A stretch of DNA of 64,000 bases from Letharia columbiana (taxonomy: Eukaryota; Ascomycota; Lecanoromycetes; Lecanorales; Parmeliaceae): assembly GCF_014066305.1 (NCBI RefSeq), contig NW_023501041.1, positions 1,054,001-1,118,000 on the forward strand, in the 5' to 3' direction. Positions within the stretch are counted from its first letter, which is position 1. Every line of letters starts with the position of its first letter. The notes below the pieces were generated by a model that saw only the letters and a program-made list of their open reading frames with translations, was not told where the DNA came from and made no database searches. Shown piece after piece: positions 1 through 12,100 of this stretch. A program made the translations under genes and the position numbers.

Positions 1-3000
1 TTTAGAGTAAATAGAGGTAACTCGTTACTCTATTTAATACTAAAGTATATATTAATTTAATTTTATAAAAGTTCGTAATTTAATAGAATTTAGAATCTTA
101 TAACGCTATCTTATTATAATCGAAAACGCTAAATAATTAAAGTATATATTATTATAGCGTGTATTAGCTGAAGTATTAGTTAGTAAATAGCTAAGATTAA
201 AATAAAAAATATAATATACTCTTTTATATTATTAATTAAAAAGGCTTTAATATCGTATTAGATATACTCGAGCTAAATTAATTATAAGTATTATTAAATT
301 TAGCGATAGAGTAATAATAATTTAAAGTTAACGCTAATAAATTATAGATTAAAAAATTAATTAAATTTATTTAAATTATCGAAGAGAAGCTAAATATATT
401 CGCGATTATATATATTATAATAGTATAAAGTAAATTAGAAAATAGACGTAGTTTAAAGCTTTCTTAGAAGTTATTAAAGTTTAATAATATTTTTTTTAAT
501 AAAAAAGTAGAGATCTTATCTACGCTTAAGTAAGAAGATTATATTATTAAGATTAAAAGCGATAAAAAATTACTATATAACTTTTTATATAATCTATTTT
601 AAACGAAGTTAGCGAAGCTATAGCGCTATTTAAAGAATTTCTTTTAAAAAAGCTAGATCTATTACTTAACTTTCTTAATTAAAATATTAATTTTTTTTAT
701 TTCTAAAAAGAATAAAAGATTTTATCTTTATATTAATTATCGAAGTCTAAACGCGATAATTATTAAAAATTAATATTCGCTATCTCTAATTACTAAGACT
801 CTAAATTGCTTATATAAATTTAAAGTCTTTATAAAGCTAAATCTTAAGAATATCTATTATTAAATTCGAATTAAAGAGGATAAATAATTGAAAAATAGCG
901 TTTCGCAGTCGCTATAACTACTTCGAATATTTAGTTATATCTTTTAAACTCGTTAATATATTAATAACTTTTTAAGTATATATTAATAGAGTCTTTACGA
1001 GTTTAATAAATATAATATATATAATATATTTAAATAATATTCTAATTTATAATACTAATTTAGCGAAGTATTAGCGATATATTAAATAAGTACTTAAGCG
1101 TTTACGCTAGTTTTAATTATATATTAATTTAAAAAAATATTAATTCTATATCGAGCGGGTTAAGTTTCTAAAGTTTATTATATCTATCGAAGATATCGCG
1201 ATAGATTAAAAATATATTACTATTATTAAGAAATAGTTAAAATTAAAAAATTATCGAAATATATAAGTCTTTTTAGACTTTATTAATTTTTATTAATAAT
1301 TTATCTATAATTATTCTAATATAATAATATTATTTATTAACTTATTTAAAGAAAGTAAGAATAATAAGAAATCTAGATTATTAGAGTAAATAGATAACGC
1401 TAAATAAGCGTTTTAATAGCTCTAAAACACTTTTATAACCGCGTTATTTCTATATTATTATAATTTAAATTTAAAGTTATATCTTAAGATTAACGCTTTT
1501 AACTTCGATATAAGAGCTATACTTTTATAATTAAATAAAAATAATTATTAATAACTAGTAATATTCTAATCTAGAAAAATAATTTTTACGAAATAAAATT
1601 ATAAGATTTATAATTAAGAGTTATTCGCTATTATAGTATTTATAAAGTAATAATATTACTATCTAAAAAATAATATATTTTATATTAAGATTTTAATAAA
1701 TTATAATAATTTTAAGAGCTTTATAAAGTAGAAGAAATTAAACTTTAGATAAGCTCGTTAAACGCTAAAGTTAGTTATTTATAACTTTAAGATTTTTTAT
1801 TAGATAGATAAATTAAATTCTATTAACTCGCTATTATAACGTCTTAATTATAAAAGAACTTCGCTATTAAATATTAAACTACTATTAATACTATAAAATA
1901 AATTTATATTTTAAATTAGCGGTAAATAGTTATAAAGAAATAAGAAGATTATAATAACTATAGCGCTTATATTTTATATTATTAATATCTAAATAATTAT
2001 TTCTAAAAGAGAGCTTAAGATTATATAAGAGATTATTTATAATATACTTTAAAGACTAATAAAAATATTAATTTAAAATTTATAAGTCTATAATAATTAG
2101 ATAATTTTTTTTAAATTAATATTAATAAACTAGCGATTAAATATCGTATATATAATTAAGTATAAGTCTTAAACTTCGAGAGATTATTAAGATATAATAA
2201 TTACCTTTATATTTCTAGAAATAAAATCTTAAAAAAAGAGCTTATTAATAAATATTATAATAATTTATTATTAAAATATTTTAACGCTATAAAAATGTAT
2301 AAACTATTTATTTATAAATACTATTAAAATAAAAGTTTAAAATAAATTATTAATTATATTAAGATATATAATATTTATTAATAAATTAAAGCTTCGCGAT
2401 ATCGCCTCTATAGCGAATTAAGCTTGCTTTTTATCGTTATTAAGCTATAGAAGAAAATTTCTATAAACTTTATTATCGACTTATTAGCGAGTAAATATAA
2501 GAATATTATTTATAATATTATTTTAGTTATAATAAATTAATTTATAAAAATAATAAGATATATTTTTATATCTATTATAATCGATATCGCTTAATTAATA
2601 AAAGTATTTTATTTTAAAATAGTATATTACTATAATATATTAAACGATATTATTAATAATAGAGACTCTATATTTATTAATAGCTTCTAATTCGCTATTT
2701 ACTTTTATTTTAAAATTAAATAATATCTAAATATCGTCTTTTATTTATAAATCGATAAGTAAATTAAGCGTTAAAATTAGATATTAAAATATTTTTTATA
2801 TATATTTATTAATAATAAGTAAAACGTTTAGATAAAATAATTATTAATAATAAAGTTCGCTTATATAAATAGTTAATATTTCTCTATTAAAATAATATCG
2901 TTTTTTTTAATATATAGATATTATTCTAAAATTTATTAGAAGATTAAAAATAACTTTATTAAGAGAGAGATATTTACTATAAATAATAAGATAAAAAAGT

Positions 3001-3550
3001 TATAAGTATTAAGAAATAAGATAGTAAAATATCTTTATAGCGCGGTTATGACTTAGTTTAAGTATTATAATAAAATATATTAGTCTTAAAGCTATAAGAT
3101 AGATAATTTAATAATATTAATAACTAAGAATTTAAAGTAGAAATATCTAAATAAGAAGTTATCTTATAAATTTATAAGATTATTTTAAATTATAAATAAG
3201 ATAAGGGCGTAGATATATCGCCTACTTCTACCCCCGATATATAGAATCTATAATATCTTTTATATATCGTTATTTAAGTCTTATTATCTTTATAATTATA
3301 ATAACATAGTGAAAGCCTTTATATAAATTTTTAATCTTATTAATAATAATAAGTTTTAAAAGATTGAAGAAATTATTAATAAGATTAAATATAAGAAAGA
3401 TATTTAATATAAAATTAAATAAACTAGTTAAAGCGAAGAGTATAATTAATAATTATTAAATAATAAATTTATTAATATTAGTAAGCTAATTTAAATTTAT
3501 AAATAAATAAATAGTAAGTAAAAGTATTAAGTAATAAATAATAAGTCTCT
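1..3550 (+). mobile_element. RIP-mutated Ty3/gypsy chromovirus pol relic
   Basis: Reading the plus strand through its stop codons gives a collinear Ty3/gypsy polyprotein. The lead-in to reverse transcriptase starts near 540. The reverse transcriptase core lies at about 699-1060, including recognisable remnants of the KNKRFxLxIxYRSLN and KLNLKNxYYxIRIKE blocks. A connection/RNase H segment follows to about 1900, integrase sits at about 2450-2960, and a C-terminal chromodomain at about 3355-3490 carries an IEEIxxK start and a Y-x-IK-x-T-x-x-SEEYN core. Stops sit where Trp or Gln codons are expected, as RIP would produce. The chromodomain places it among chromoviruses. Gag, protease and the 5' LTR would lie left of the window. 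I could not delimit the 3' LTR, so the right end is approximate. It encodes nothing functional now. Confidence 0.88.
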
Positions 3551-5720
3551 TATTATTAAAGTATTTATATAATTATATAAATTAACGATAAATAAGTAAA
3601 CGCGATAAAATAAGATATAATTATTAATTAGATTAGATATATTTCTAGATAATACTTATACTACGCGTATACTCCTCTATACTTACTACTATTAAGATAT
3701 AGATTAATAAAATAATTATATTATTTAATTATCTATTAAGCTTTACTATAGAGAGAATTTATTATATTAAAGTATATACTATTAATATAGATATATTTTT
3801 ATCTAAAGTAGTTATTAAAGAATTATCTAAGAGTCTTATACTAGCGTTATTATTAAAGAAAAATCGCTATTTAAATATTCTTCGCTATATTATTATTAGA
3901 TTCTAAATTAAATTTATTAACTTATTACTTTAATAAGAAGATAATTAAAGTATAATCGTCGAGTTAATATCTATTAATATTCGTTATATATCGATAAAGA
4001 CTCTTAAGCTTCTTCTTTAGTAACTCGTTTATTTTCTCTAATTTCTCTATACGCTTATATATCGTTATAAGCTAGTTTTAAAGATTTATAATTATAATAA
4101 AGACGATCGAAGTCGTTATTATTATATATTTCTATAATTTATATTATTAAATAATCTTTTTATTAAGCTTAGTCTATCGATAAGATAGCTTTTAAAACTA
4201 TTTAACGCGGCGATAATATTATATTAATTTTCTTATCTATACTTAAAGATATAGAGGGATTTTAATATAGCGATTAATATCATATCTTTTAGCCTTATAG
4301 TTATTATAGAGAAAAGATTTATTTTAAATATATAAATCGTTATTTTAATAAAAGTAAGTTCTATATAGTAAATTAGATATTAGAATTTATTAGTAGATAT
4401 ATATATAAAGCGATAATAGTAAGAATAGTTAAGAGTTAGTAGTCGCGCCTATAAAACGACTATATACTTACTATTAAAATTATTATTATTATTAAAAAAG
4501 GATATTATAAAATTATTAGCTTATATATTAACGTAATTAGTAATAGTAAGATACTTATAATAAAGAGAAGTAGACTATTAATATAATAAGATATACTATA
4601 CTTATATTAATATTAATATTAACGTTATAATATTAAAATAAGTACTTATAAGAGAGACGTTAGAAGTTATAAAGAATAAAAATAAATAATTTAAAAGAGA
4701 TTTTTATATTCTTTATCGTAGTACTATTATTAATAGATAGTATTTAATAACGTAGATAGTAATAACGCGATAATATTTCGCTATTATCTATAGAGCCGCG
4801 TCGTCTAACTATTATTATTATTTCTATTATTATTATTAATTAATAATCGAGAGCGTTATCGCGAACGCGTTACTCTATTAATTATTCTTTTTAAATTTCT
4901 ATAATAAAGATTATTATTATATTACTTCGCTATAGACGTAATATATTATAAAAATAACGTTATTTATAAAAAAACTCTTCTTTCTTCTTTTATCTATTAA
5001 ATTTTCGAGATTTTATTATAAATTTTTAAATCTAATATTATTCGCTATAGAGACTATTAATTAATATTATAAAAACGCTAATATTAAACGCGTTAGTTTA
5101 TTATAAATTATTATTAATTAATTTTATAAAAGCGATATTATTCTTAAAGAAAGTATTAATATTATTATATAATATATTAATAACGTATCTACGGCGCGTA
5201 ATAATTAATTTTATTATATTATTAAAACGATATCGTAATAGATTAACTCTTTTCTCTTATTTTTCTATTAGAGTTTAAAGGTTTTTTAATAAGTATTCTA
5301 TTTTTACTTAGACGTCTAGAGACTAAGATTTAGAAGAAAAGATAATTATTAGATTTAATACGTTATAAGCCTTAGCGCTACTTACGCTAAGGCGTCGATA
5401 TTATATATACTATATTAGAATTTCTTTTAGAATCTAGTTTTAATAATATATTCTATATATCTAAAGACTTAATAAATATAGATTTACTTCGTATATCTCG
5501 AAGTTTTAATATTTTTTAGAGATTAGTTTTATTACTAAATATACTATTAAACTCTATAACGATACTACGTCTTTTATAGTCTATATTCATCTATAAATCT
5601 AAAAAGTTTCTACAAAATTTAAAATTGCTAATCGCGCGTTTATCGCGGAAATTATAAAATTCGTCGAATTAGTAAATCTAATTAGAATTTATTTAAATTC
5701 CGCCGGTTTAGTAACTATTC
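3551..5720. other. AT-rich RIP-mutated DNA, identity unresolved
   Basis: This stretch has the same composition as the element to its left: TpA-rich, almost no CpA or TpG, CpG retained. No frame gives a domain I recognise. The minus-strand reading at about 3900-4200 is charged and coiled-coil-like, which could be a gag or ORF1 remnant, but this is a guess. The 3' LTR of the chromovirus may lie in its first few hundred bases. Confidence 0.6.
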
Positions 5721-5726
5721 TAATCT

Positions 5727-6045
5727 TTTTCGCTAGTTCTATTAATTTAGTAGTAATACGTATAAAAAAAGAAAAGTTCTAATAATCGACGTTACGACGA
5801 TAAGATTCTACGATAATAAGTATTAACGTTAACTTAAATTTAATTATAAAATTAGACGATTTAATAAAATTAGTTACGTAGATAATACTCTAATATAGCG
5901 TATAATAATACGTATATTAATAATAATATATATTAATATTATATATATATAGAATAGTACTTAAAGTATATTAAAGTATATTACGTAAAAATTTTAAAGT
6001 TATTAAAAATTTTTAAAGTTACTAAATTAATAGAACTAGCGAAAA
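5727..6045. repeat. 26-bp perfect inverted repeat with about 270 bp between the arms
   Basis: The left arm is 5727-5752 and the right arm 6020-6045. The core TTTTCGCTAGTTCTATTAAT occurs on the left and its reverse complement on the right. The match is exact over 26 bp even though the surroundings are RIP-mutated. It could be the terminal or subterminal inverted repeat of a small DNA transposon or MITE, or two oppositely oriented copies of one repeat. No transposase is visible inside. Confidence 0.6.
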
Positions 6046-6149
6046 GAGTTTAAATATAAATAAAGTTTATTAAATAGGCTAAATCGTATTAAATCGTACT
6101 TATAATACGAACCCGACGGAAATCGTATGGAAATTCACTTTTTAGATTT

Positions 6150-7100
6150 ATAGATGTTCGCTAGCTAATTATTAGTAAACTACGCTCTTATAGAAAGATA
6201 ATTAAAGTATTTAAGATTATATTTATTTTAATACTTAATATAGAAGTATATCTTCTATTAGTTAAATAACAGCTAGATAAGATTATCTCGAAAGCTATTT
6301 TATAAATTATTATTAATTTAATATATAGCGAGATTATTAAGTTACGATTTAAGCGATAGAAGTTTAAAAGAAAATTTAAAAAGAATAGAAAATTAAGTTT
6401 ACTAAAGCGATATATTAATAGATTTAAAGAATAATACGACGACACTAATAAGATTAAGAAATTACGCCCTTTTAGCGTCGCTTTTAATTAAGAGTCTCTT
6501 AAAATAATAATTTATAAGACTAAGAAAGTCGTTAAAGAATTAGCTAAAAGATTAATTAATAAGAGTTATATAATAATATATATAGATAATAATAGAATTA
6601 ATAAAAAGATAAGAGCGTTAGCTATATCGTTAGATATTAATTCTACTTTTAATATTTATTTAAACTTAAGCGATTAATATACGATATACTCGATAAAGTT
6701 ATATAATATTCTTTAAGCTCTAACTATAATAGCTATATATTAAATAAGATTATAACTTAGTAGAGTTATAGTAAATATAAATAATTAAATATCGATTTAA
6801 ACTATTAAAGATTTAAATAAGTATTTAAAGTAGATTTATATAATATAAATAGTATAGATTATTAATTCGCTAAGATATCTCGAGATAATAATAGAATTAT
6901 ATTAGATCTCGGCGTATATTAATATTAATGATAATAAATAGATGAATAAAAAGGCGAAGAAAATTACTAGCTAGCGAGAGTGAGTAATTGATAATAAAAG
7001 AGTAGAGATAAATACTAACGAAATAGTTTAATTATTAATTATATAGATAAGAATAATATCGATAATTAAGATAACTATTAGAGATTACGCGATGAAATAA
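6150..7100 (+). mobile_element. 5'-truncated, RIP-mutated LINE fragment with RNase H
   Basis: From about 6190 one plus-strand frame, read through its stops, resembles the region between reverse transcriptase and RNase H of Tad-like non-LTR retrotransposons. It then enters an RNase H domain at about 6570-6985. The domain shows the IYIDNN strand, a YTIYSIKLYNIL helix carrying the Glu-to-Lys type change expected after mutation, a VxVNxN strand and an IxELYxIxAY block. No reverse transcriptase is recognisable upstream, so the copy is probably 5'-truncated, as is common for LINEs. The family name is inference; the RNase H reading is firm. Confidence 0.75.
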
Positions 7101-7118
7101 TAAACTATTATATAGGCT

Positions 7119-7962
7119 AATAAGAAGCGGGTAATATTCTTAGAAGAATTTAATTAGTACTCGATATTTTAACTGTCTATATTCAGGGAGACGTTAAGCC
7201 CCTAAGACCGTCGCTATTTAAATAAGTTCAGATGGTTCTGTCGAGGGGCTGTCTAAAAGTCGAAATATCGATTATTTTTAATAAAGTATTTGATTGATTT
7301 CGAGCTTGCTTAGACGCCTCGACAGATTCTTTATAAATATAAGGCTATTTTAAGAAGGAGGAATTTAAGGGATCTAAGAAAGAAGAAAGAAAGAGACGTT
7401 GTTATTTATTTGATATGCTATAAGGGAGACCCTAAAACCCTCTGACCCTCTGCAGCTCTGAGAAGTTTCTGCTAAATTTCAAAGGCTCTTCTTCGCAAGC
7501 TCGATAGGGATGAATACTTTATCAAATTTCGTCTACGCTACGTTATTTGAAAGCGTATAAATATTGCTATAATTCTACGTACTTAGTTTATTATCATATT
7601 TTTGATAAAATACAAGGAATCCAAAATAGGTAGATTTGAGGATTTTGAAGTTCTTTTCCAGCTTCCTCTTTTGGACGTACCCGTGTAGTACCCGCGTTTA
7701 GATCGAAAATAAAAGAAATAAGGTGAGTTTTAGACTGAAAATGGTGAAATCCGATGATCTGATTGGTCACTAGCCTCTTACGGCGTAGCACTATTCTCGT
7801 TTTCAAGTCTTGAGCATTGAGAAAGCAAGCTTTCCAATTAAATAAGTTAACGAGAAGCGAGACGATATTCTTAGAAGAATCTAATTAATATTATCGAAAT
7901 AAATATAACTTCTATATTCGAGAGTTAAGCGCGTTAAGACGTCGCTAATAATATAAATAAGA
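7119..7962. repeat. Imperfect direct repeats of about 110 bp flanking a non-RIPed island
   Basis: Copy 1 (about 7119-7226) and copy 2 (about 7841-7962) share the blocks ATATTCTTAGAAGAAT and TCTATATTC, then GTTAAG...AAGAC...GTCGCTA...AAATAAG in the same order. Between them, about 7230-7840, CpA and TpG return to ordinary levels (CTGTCGAGGGGCTGTC, CCCTCTGCAGCTCTGAGAAG), unlike the sequence on both sides. The island has no convincing gene. It may be a later insertion, or single-copy DNA that RIP never touched. Confidence 0.55.
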
Positions 7963-8400
7963 ATCGAGAAAATAGATCTTAAGGCCTTTCTTTATAATCG
8001 ATAAATATCGAATATAGAGAATAAAGAATATAGACTATTTAGTAAGAAGCGAGGAATATAGGTAAATCGAAGAAAGAAGAAAGATAAAAGAGAGGATTAT
8101 TACTTATAAGAATATGCTAATAAAACTACGCTACGCCTCTATAACGACGAACTTTATAAGAAATATTAAGTTTATTAAATAATATTAAGCCCTTAATAAA
8201 GATTAATAATAAGAATTTACTAGAGTAAGTAGTTAAAAAGAAAGAATACGATTAAGACGAGAGGGCTTTAGCGATATAGAATACACCCCTTTCTAAGAAT
8301 CAAGTATAGTAAGATATAGAATTATAACGGTAACTTATATAGCCTCATTTATTTGAGATTATATAATTGACTAAAAGGATCAGATAGATTACGTAACTCG
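7963..8400. other. Right edge of the RIP-mutated block
   Basis: AT-rich, CpA/TpG-poor sequence continues to about 8,330 and then gives way to normal composition by about 8,420. A short tetranucleotide run (AATC repeated about five times) lies at about 8446-8462, just inside the normal side. No gene is seen. Confidence 0.6.
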
Positions 8401-11400
8401 TATAGTCGGTTACTAGGGTAAGACTTTAGGGTAGTATGATGTAATCAATCAATCAATCAAACAACCCCCTTCAGTCCACGCTCATCGTTGTTTAAGCCCC
8501 AAGCATTTCAGTCATAGCACAAGAATTTTCCGAGACAAATTCACTGTTTACCAAGGATACTTCATTATGCCAGAGATGCAGTCTCTTCTCTTCGACGAAA
8601 TCATGATCAAGACCTGCACTAGGTAGTATGACTCCACGAGGTTTGGAATGTCAAGTCTGCATGATGCGACTTCATTTTCTACTTGGTCAAAAACATCCAT
8701 ACCCCGCGGCATATGCATACCCTCTAGGGGTTCGCACCACCACTACCCGGGGCCGTGATTCAAAACGTACAAGTTCTTGCCTCAGCTAAGAGATGATAGC
8801 AAAGATTCCAGATCTCAATAGGGACTCTCCCAGAAAAGTTGACAGTTGTAATCAAACGAGCCCGAATTCATAATTCTTGTTATGGGGAAAGCATCTTTCC
8901 TGCTTGAATACCCATCATGCTCAATTCCTTCAGATGAACGGTTCACGTATTCTGACTGATTCCCACAAAAGTGTGCCAAAATGGAAAGAATGAAGCCCTT
9001 GGGATTTCCCTCTCCCCCTCTCAACAACATGCTTTCCTGTAGAGCTTCAAAATTTCCACTTCTACCTCGGTGAGGGACCTAAAAGTGTCAGAACCCTTGC
9101 TCGCCTAATCTCCCCCTCTATGCATGACTTTTGCTCGATCCTCTTACAAATCACAACCCCATACTCTGCTTGCAGGGTGCCAATACAAGGGGTAAACATC
9201 TGCCAAGGCCGATTCGCGGCTTATCATGCTCCCGCAGCTACCAAGGGTATCAACAAGTGTATGGAAATTTCTTCTCCAGTTGGTAAGTGGATATAGTAGA
9301 TCTAGTCTTGTTAGCCAGCTCGTTCCAAAGATTCTGCGCTGTCTTACACAATATTTTCCAACAAAACCTCGCTGTGTTAAGTGGGCTAGTCGCTCTGCAA
9401 ATGCTAAGACGAAATTCCACTAGCAAATTTCCGGGTCAGCATTTCCGTTCCGAGAATGGCCTCGAGCCATGAGACAGCGTCGAGGGAGCAAAGAGATGGC
9501 GAGATGAGCAGCCTGCTTCAGTGACATGTCACGCGACTCAAGACCCAGCGCTGGGCTGCAAGAAAGGACCCCAAAAATGCCTTACGGGTATTGTTCTCGT
9601 AGCAGAAGAGAATTCCAATTCAATGTTCGCCCATGTGATTGTGAAGCTGTTCACGGGCTGCTGCTGCTGAATCCATTTCTGCCTTACGTTGTCTATGACA
9701 ACGTTATAAAAGCTTTCGAGAACCGATGCGGCGATCTGCACAGGTAGTAATGAGAGGTATTTGTCGACTCGGCCGATCTACACAACTTTTGGCATAAGCA
9801 TGTCTTCCTTAGGGGAGGAACTTGACTTGTAAGACAAATCTATCTTTAACGTTTGGACTGCATGTTCCCGGGCATGTCTTGAGATCTAAGACTCCGAAAA
9901 GGTGGAGAAGGAAGTATTCTAGACTGTACGAACCCATCCATTCGGCAACTCATACAGATCCCGGGCGACAGGAAAACGCTTTGGGGTATACTGAGGACTG
10001 CTCCTCGTCAGTGAGGATGGTATAAGTCTTGGTCTGCTTTGAGCGTTGTAGGTGTGTATATTTGCAGCATTTGGTGTTGGACTTGTTGCAGACAGGAATA
10101 CAAAGCCAAGGAGCCAAAGTAGCAGATGCGGTAAACATGATATCTTGGAGGGACGCATACTGATTGATAGTGAGGGGTCTTCTCTTTGTTCTTGTCAGTC
10201 TGTCATTGTACTGGGAAAGATCGAGCTCGTGACGTTTGGTATACGAACGCCCTGAACAGCCTGATGGCGATAGTCATGGTGGGAAATACTCAGCTGGTTA
10301 CCCCAGCATGCTTGAACCGTGGCGGAGAGTAGTCGGCTATCGCATACATATGCGAACAAGACTACATACCCCAACATATAAAATGCTTGCGAAAGAGATG
10401 GAGGAACAATGAGTGAATGTGGAGATGAAGCGATTGGCTTACAAATGTCCCGTTGAAACCCTGAAAACGTGGATGAAAGACCTTCGAGCGCTATGGTATT
10501 TCTTGGCAGGGGATACAGTATGCGCTGCCGCCAAATCTGCAGCAAGGATAGTTCGGCCAAAACAAACAGTCATCGGCAAGGACCTTGAAAGCTCGTTCTC
10601 ATGCCTGCCTGACTCGAGCAAGCTTACCCTGCTGAGCTGTTTCAAATTGGATTTGGTGCTGATAGACAGGTTGCTCTGGAGAGCACAATCATGTCTGTCC
10701 TGGAGACAACAGAGAGCACCGAGGACCTAGACCTTGCACCCAATCCGGAACCCAACCGATAACTTTTCCCTTCCCCAATTGCGAATGAGGAATGTGGGTA
10801 AATAGCGATCCGTCTTGTTATGTACCTAGGCCACTCGTCTGCTTCTCGATGCTCTCTGAGAATGCGCAGAGATGATTGACTTTAGACTTCACAGCAATTA
10901 CGCAAATACGGTATGTTACCCGCCCGAGATTTGAAATCTCGATCTGGTCAACAAGGGGTAATGAAATGATCAAAAAATGTTGAAAGAGTTGCACTCCAAG
11001 TGACTCTGAGCAGTCGCAGTGGTGCTTGTAGCAAATAGCAATCTCGTGGGTTCCAAGAAATATTAATATCGCAATGAAAGCAAGATAGCATGCGAGATGA
11101 AACAACAAGAAGCAAAAACACGCTAACGTCTCAACTATAAAATTGTAGTACTAACAGAGGGAAGTAACCTTTACACGGAAGAACTTGCGATCAATCCTCT
11201 CGTCGATAGACAAGAATTGATCGAACATGGATTCTGAGCTATTCGCGGTCTCTCATTGCAGTCTATGTCGATACCCCAGAGGCAGGATACGAGGATCTCT
11301 ATCGCTGGTGTCGTCTACCTACTTCGATGTTACCGAGCTTTCGATTTGTGACCACGGCATTTCCAAAAGTGTCTCCTTTTCTCCTGCATCATACTTTGTA

Positions 11401-11613
11401 ACCGCTTTGAGGTACATCCAAGAACGGGGGGACCATGCTTCCTCATCCGTCCGGGTCACTCAATACTTCTACGACAACGAAGCTCTGCTCGAAACCTATG
11501 TAGGTGGTAATGGCAAACGTCGGATGGACTCTTGAGCATGCCCATTGCTCGACCATGTAGAGCTCATAGGAAAGGCCACCCCATATATTTGATTTGCAGC
11601 ACAATTCACAGCC
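8401..11613. other. Gene-poor stretch of normal composition next to the repeat block
   Basis: About 3.2 kb of balanced-composition DNA without a gene I can support. Open frames are at most 121 codons, overlap one another on both strands, and show no domain, signal peptide or codon pattern I trust. The best plus-strand candidate is listed separately. A decayed gene or a small lineage-specific gene cannot be excluded. Confidence 0.55.
11227..11535 (+). CDS. Possible small hypothetical protein, 102 aa
   Basis: A single uninterrupted frame from an ATG (ACATGG context) to TGA, ending 79 bases before the 3' end of LSM4, which runs towards it. The product has six cysteines, no obvious signal peptide or membrane segment, and no family I recognise. 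It may be a chance frame, an exon of a longer gene, or a decayed gene. Nothing except the frame itself supports it. Confidence 0.2.
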   Translation: MDSELFAVSHCSLCRYPRGRIRGSLSLVSSTYFDVTELSICDHGISKSVSFSPASYFVTALRYIQERGDHASSSVRVTQYFYDNEALLETYVGGNGKRRMDS

Positions 11614-12100
11614 TCAACCTCTGCCTCTGCCTCTTCCACGAGCTCCTCTTACCCCACCCCTTCCTCTGTCTCCTCTTCCCCCATGATCACCTCTCAGGGC
11701 ACCGCCACCTCTGGCGCGACTCGATGGCTGGTTTTGCTGTTGGTCTTTGACCAGATCGATGATCTCGTCCGGTACTCGCAAGTATTTGATCTACCACCAA
11801 AGTCAGCCCACATTGTTCTTTCACATCAATGAGGGGAGTGATATACATTATTCCCCCTCACATAGACCTCTGGTAGTCTGAAAAATTTATCGCCCTCTGG
11901 GCTTGTTTGGACCACTTCCTTGAGCGTAAGGTTCATCCACGTATCGCAACTGATCAAGTGACCGTTGAGTGTCTCTCCATTCTTTAGCTCGACGAGCATA
12001 GGGTGACCCTGGGCTGCATTGAGAAGACCTAACGGCAGCTGAGTCGCACCGAGTTCAGCATACAGTACCGGTATGTCCAATATCGAGCTCGACTTACCAT
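11614..12100 (-). CDS. LSM4: U6 snRNA-associated Sm-like protein LSm4
   Basis: Subunit of the heptameric Lsm rings: Lsm2-8 binds the U6 snRNA 3' end in the nucleus, and Lsm1-7 acts in cytoplasmic mRNA decapping. Exons on the minus strand are 12100-12098, 12038-11847 and 11790-11614, giving 123 aa. The first exon codes only the ATG; a GTAAGT donor follows immediately and the next exon starts LPLGLL, so the product begins MLPLGLL as in the family. Sm1 and Sm2 motifs are complete ([37 protein letters not shown]). The C-terminus is an RGG-type tail of about 35 residues, as in other LSm4 proteins. An in-frame ATG inside intron 1 would add a non-family N-terminus and was rejected. The start is about 320 bp from the divergent neighbour. 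Confidence 0.94.

Noticed and set aside
6188..6445. Minus-strand 85-codon open frame in the AT-rich block
   Set aside because: It is rich in Ile, Leu, Asn and Tyr as AT-rich chance frames are, and it lies opposite the LINE-like reading on the plus strand.
10195..10560. Minus-strand 121-codon frame with hydrophobic stretches
   Set aside because: Overlaps equally long frames on the other strand, has no recognisable domain, and no plausible splice partners give a coherent protein.
10818..11108. Minus-strand 96-codon frame starting with a hydrophobic helix
   Set aside because: Could pass as a small membrane protein, but there is no family resemblance, no supporting intron structure and no conserved neighbour block.
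12026..12080. Upstream ATG for LSM4 at 12080 giving an 84-codon frame
   Set aside because: It lies inside intron 1. The family starts MLPLGLL, which the ATG-only exon reproduces exactly.
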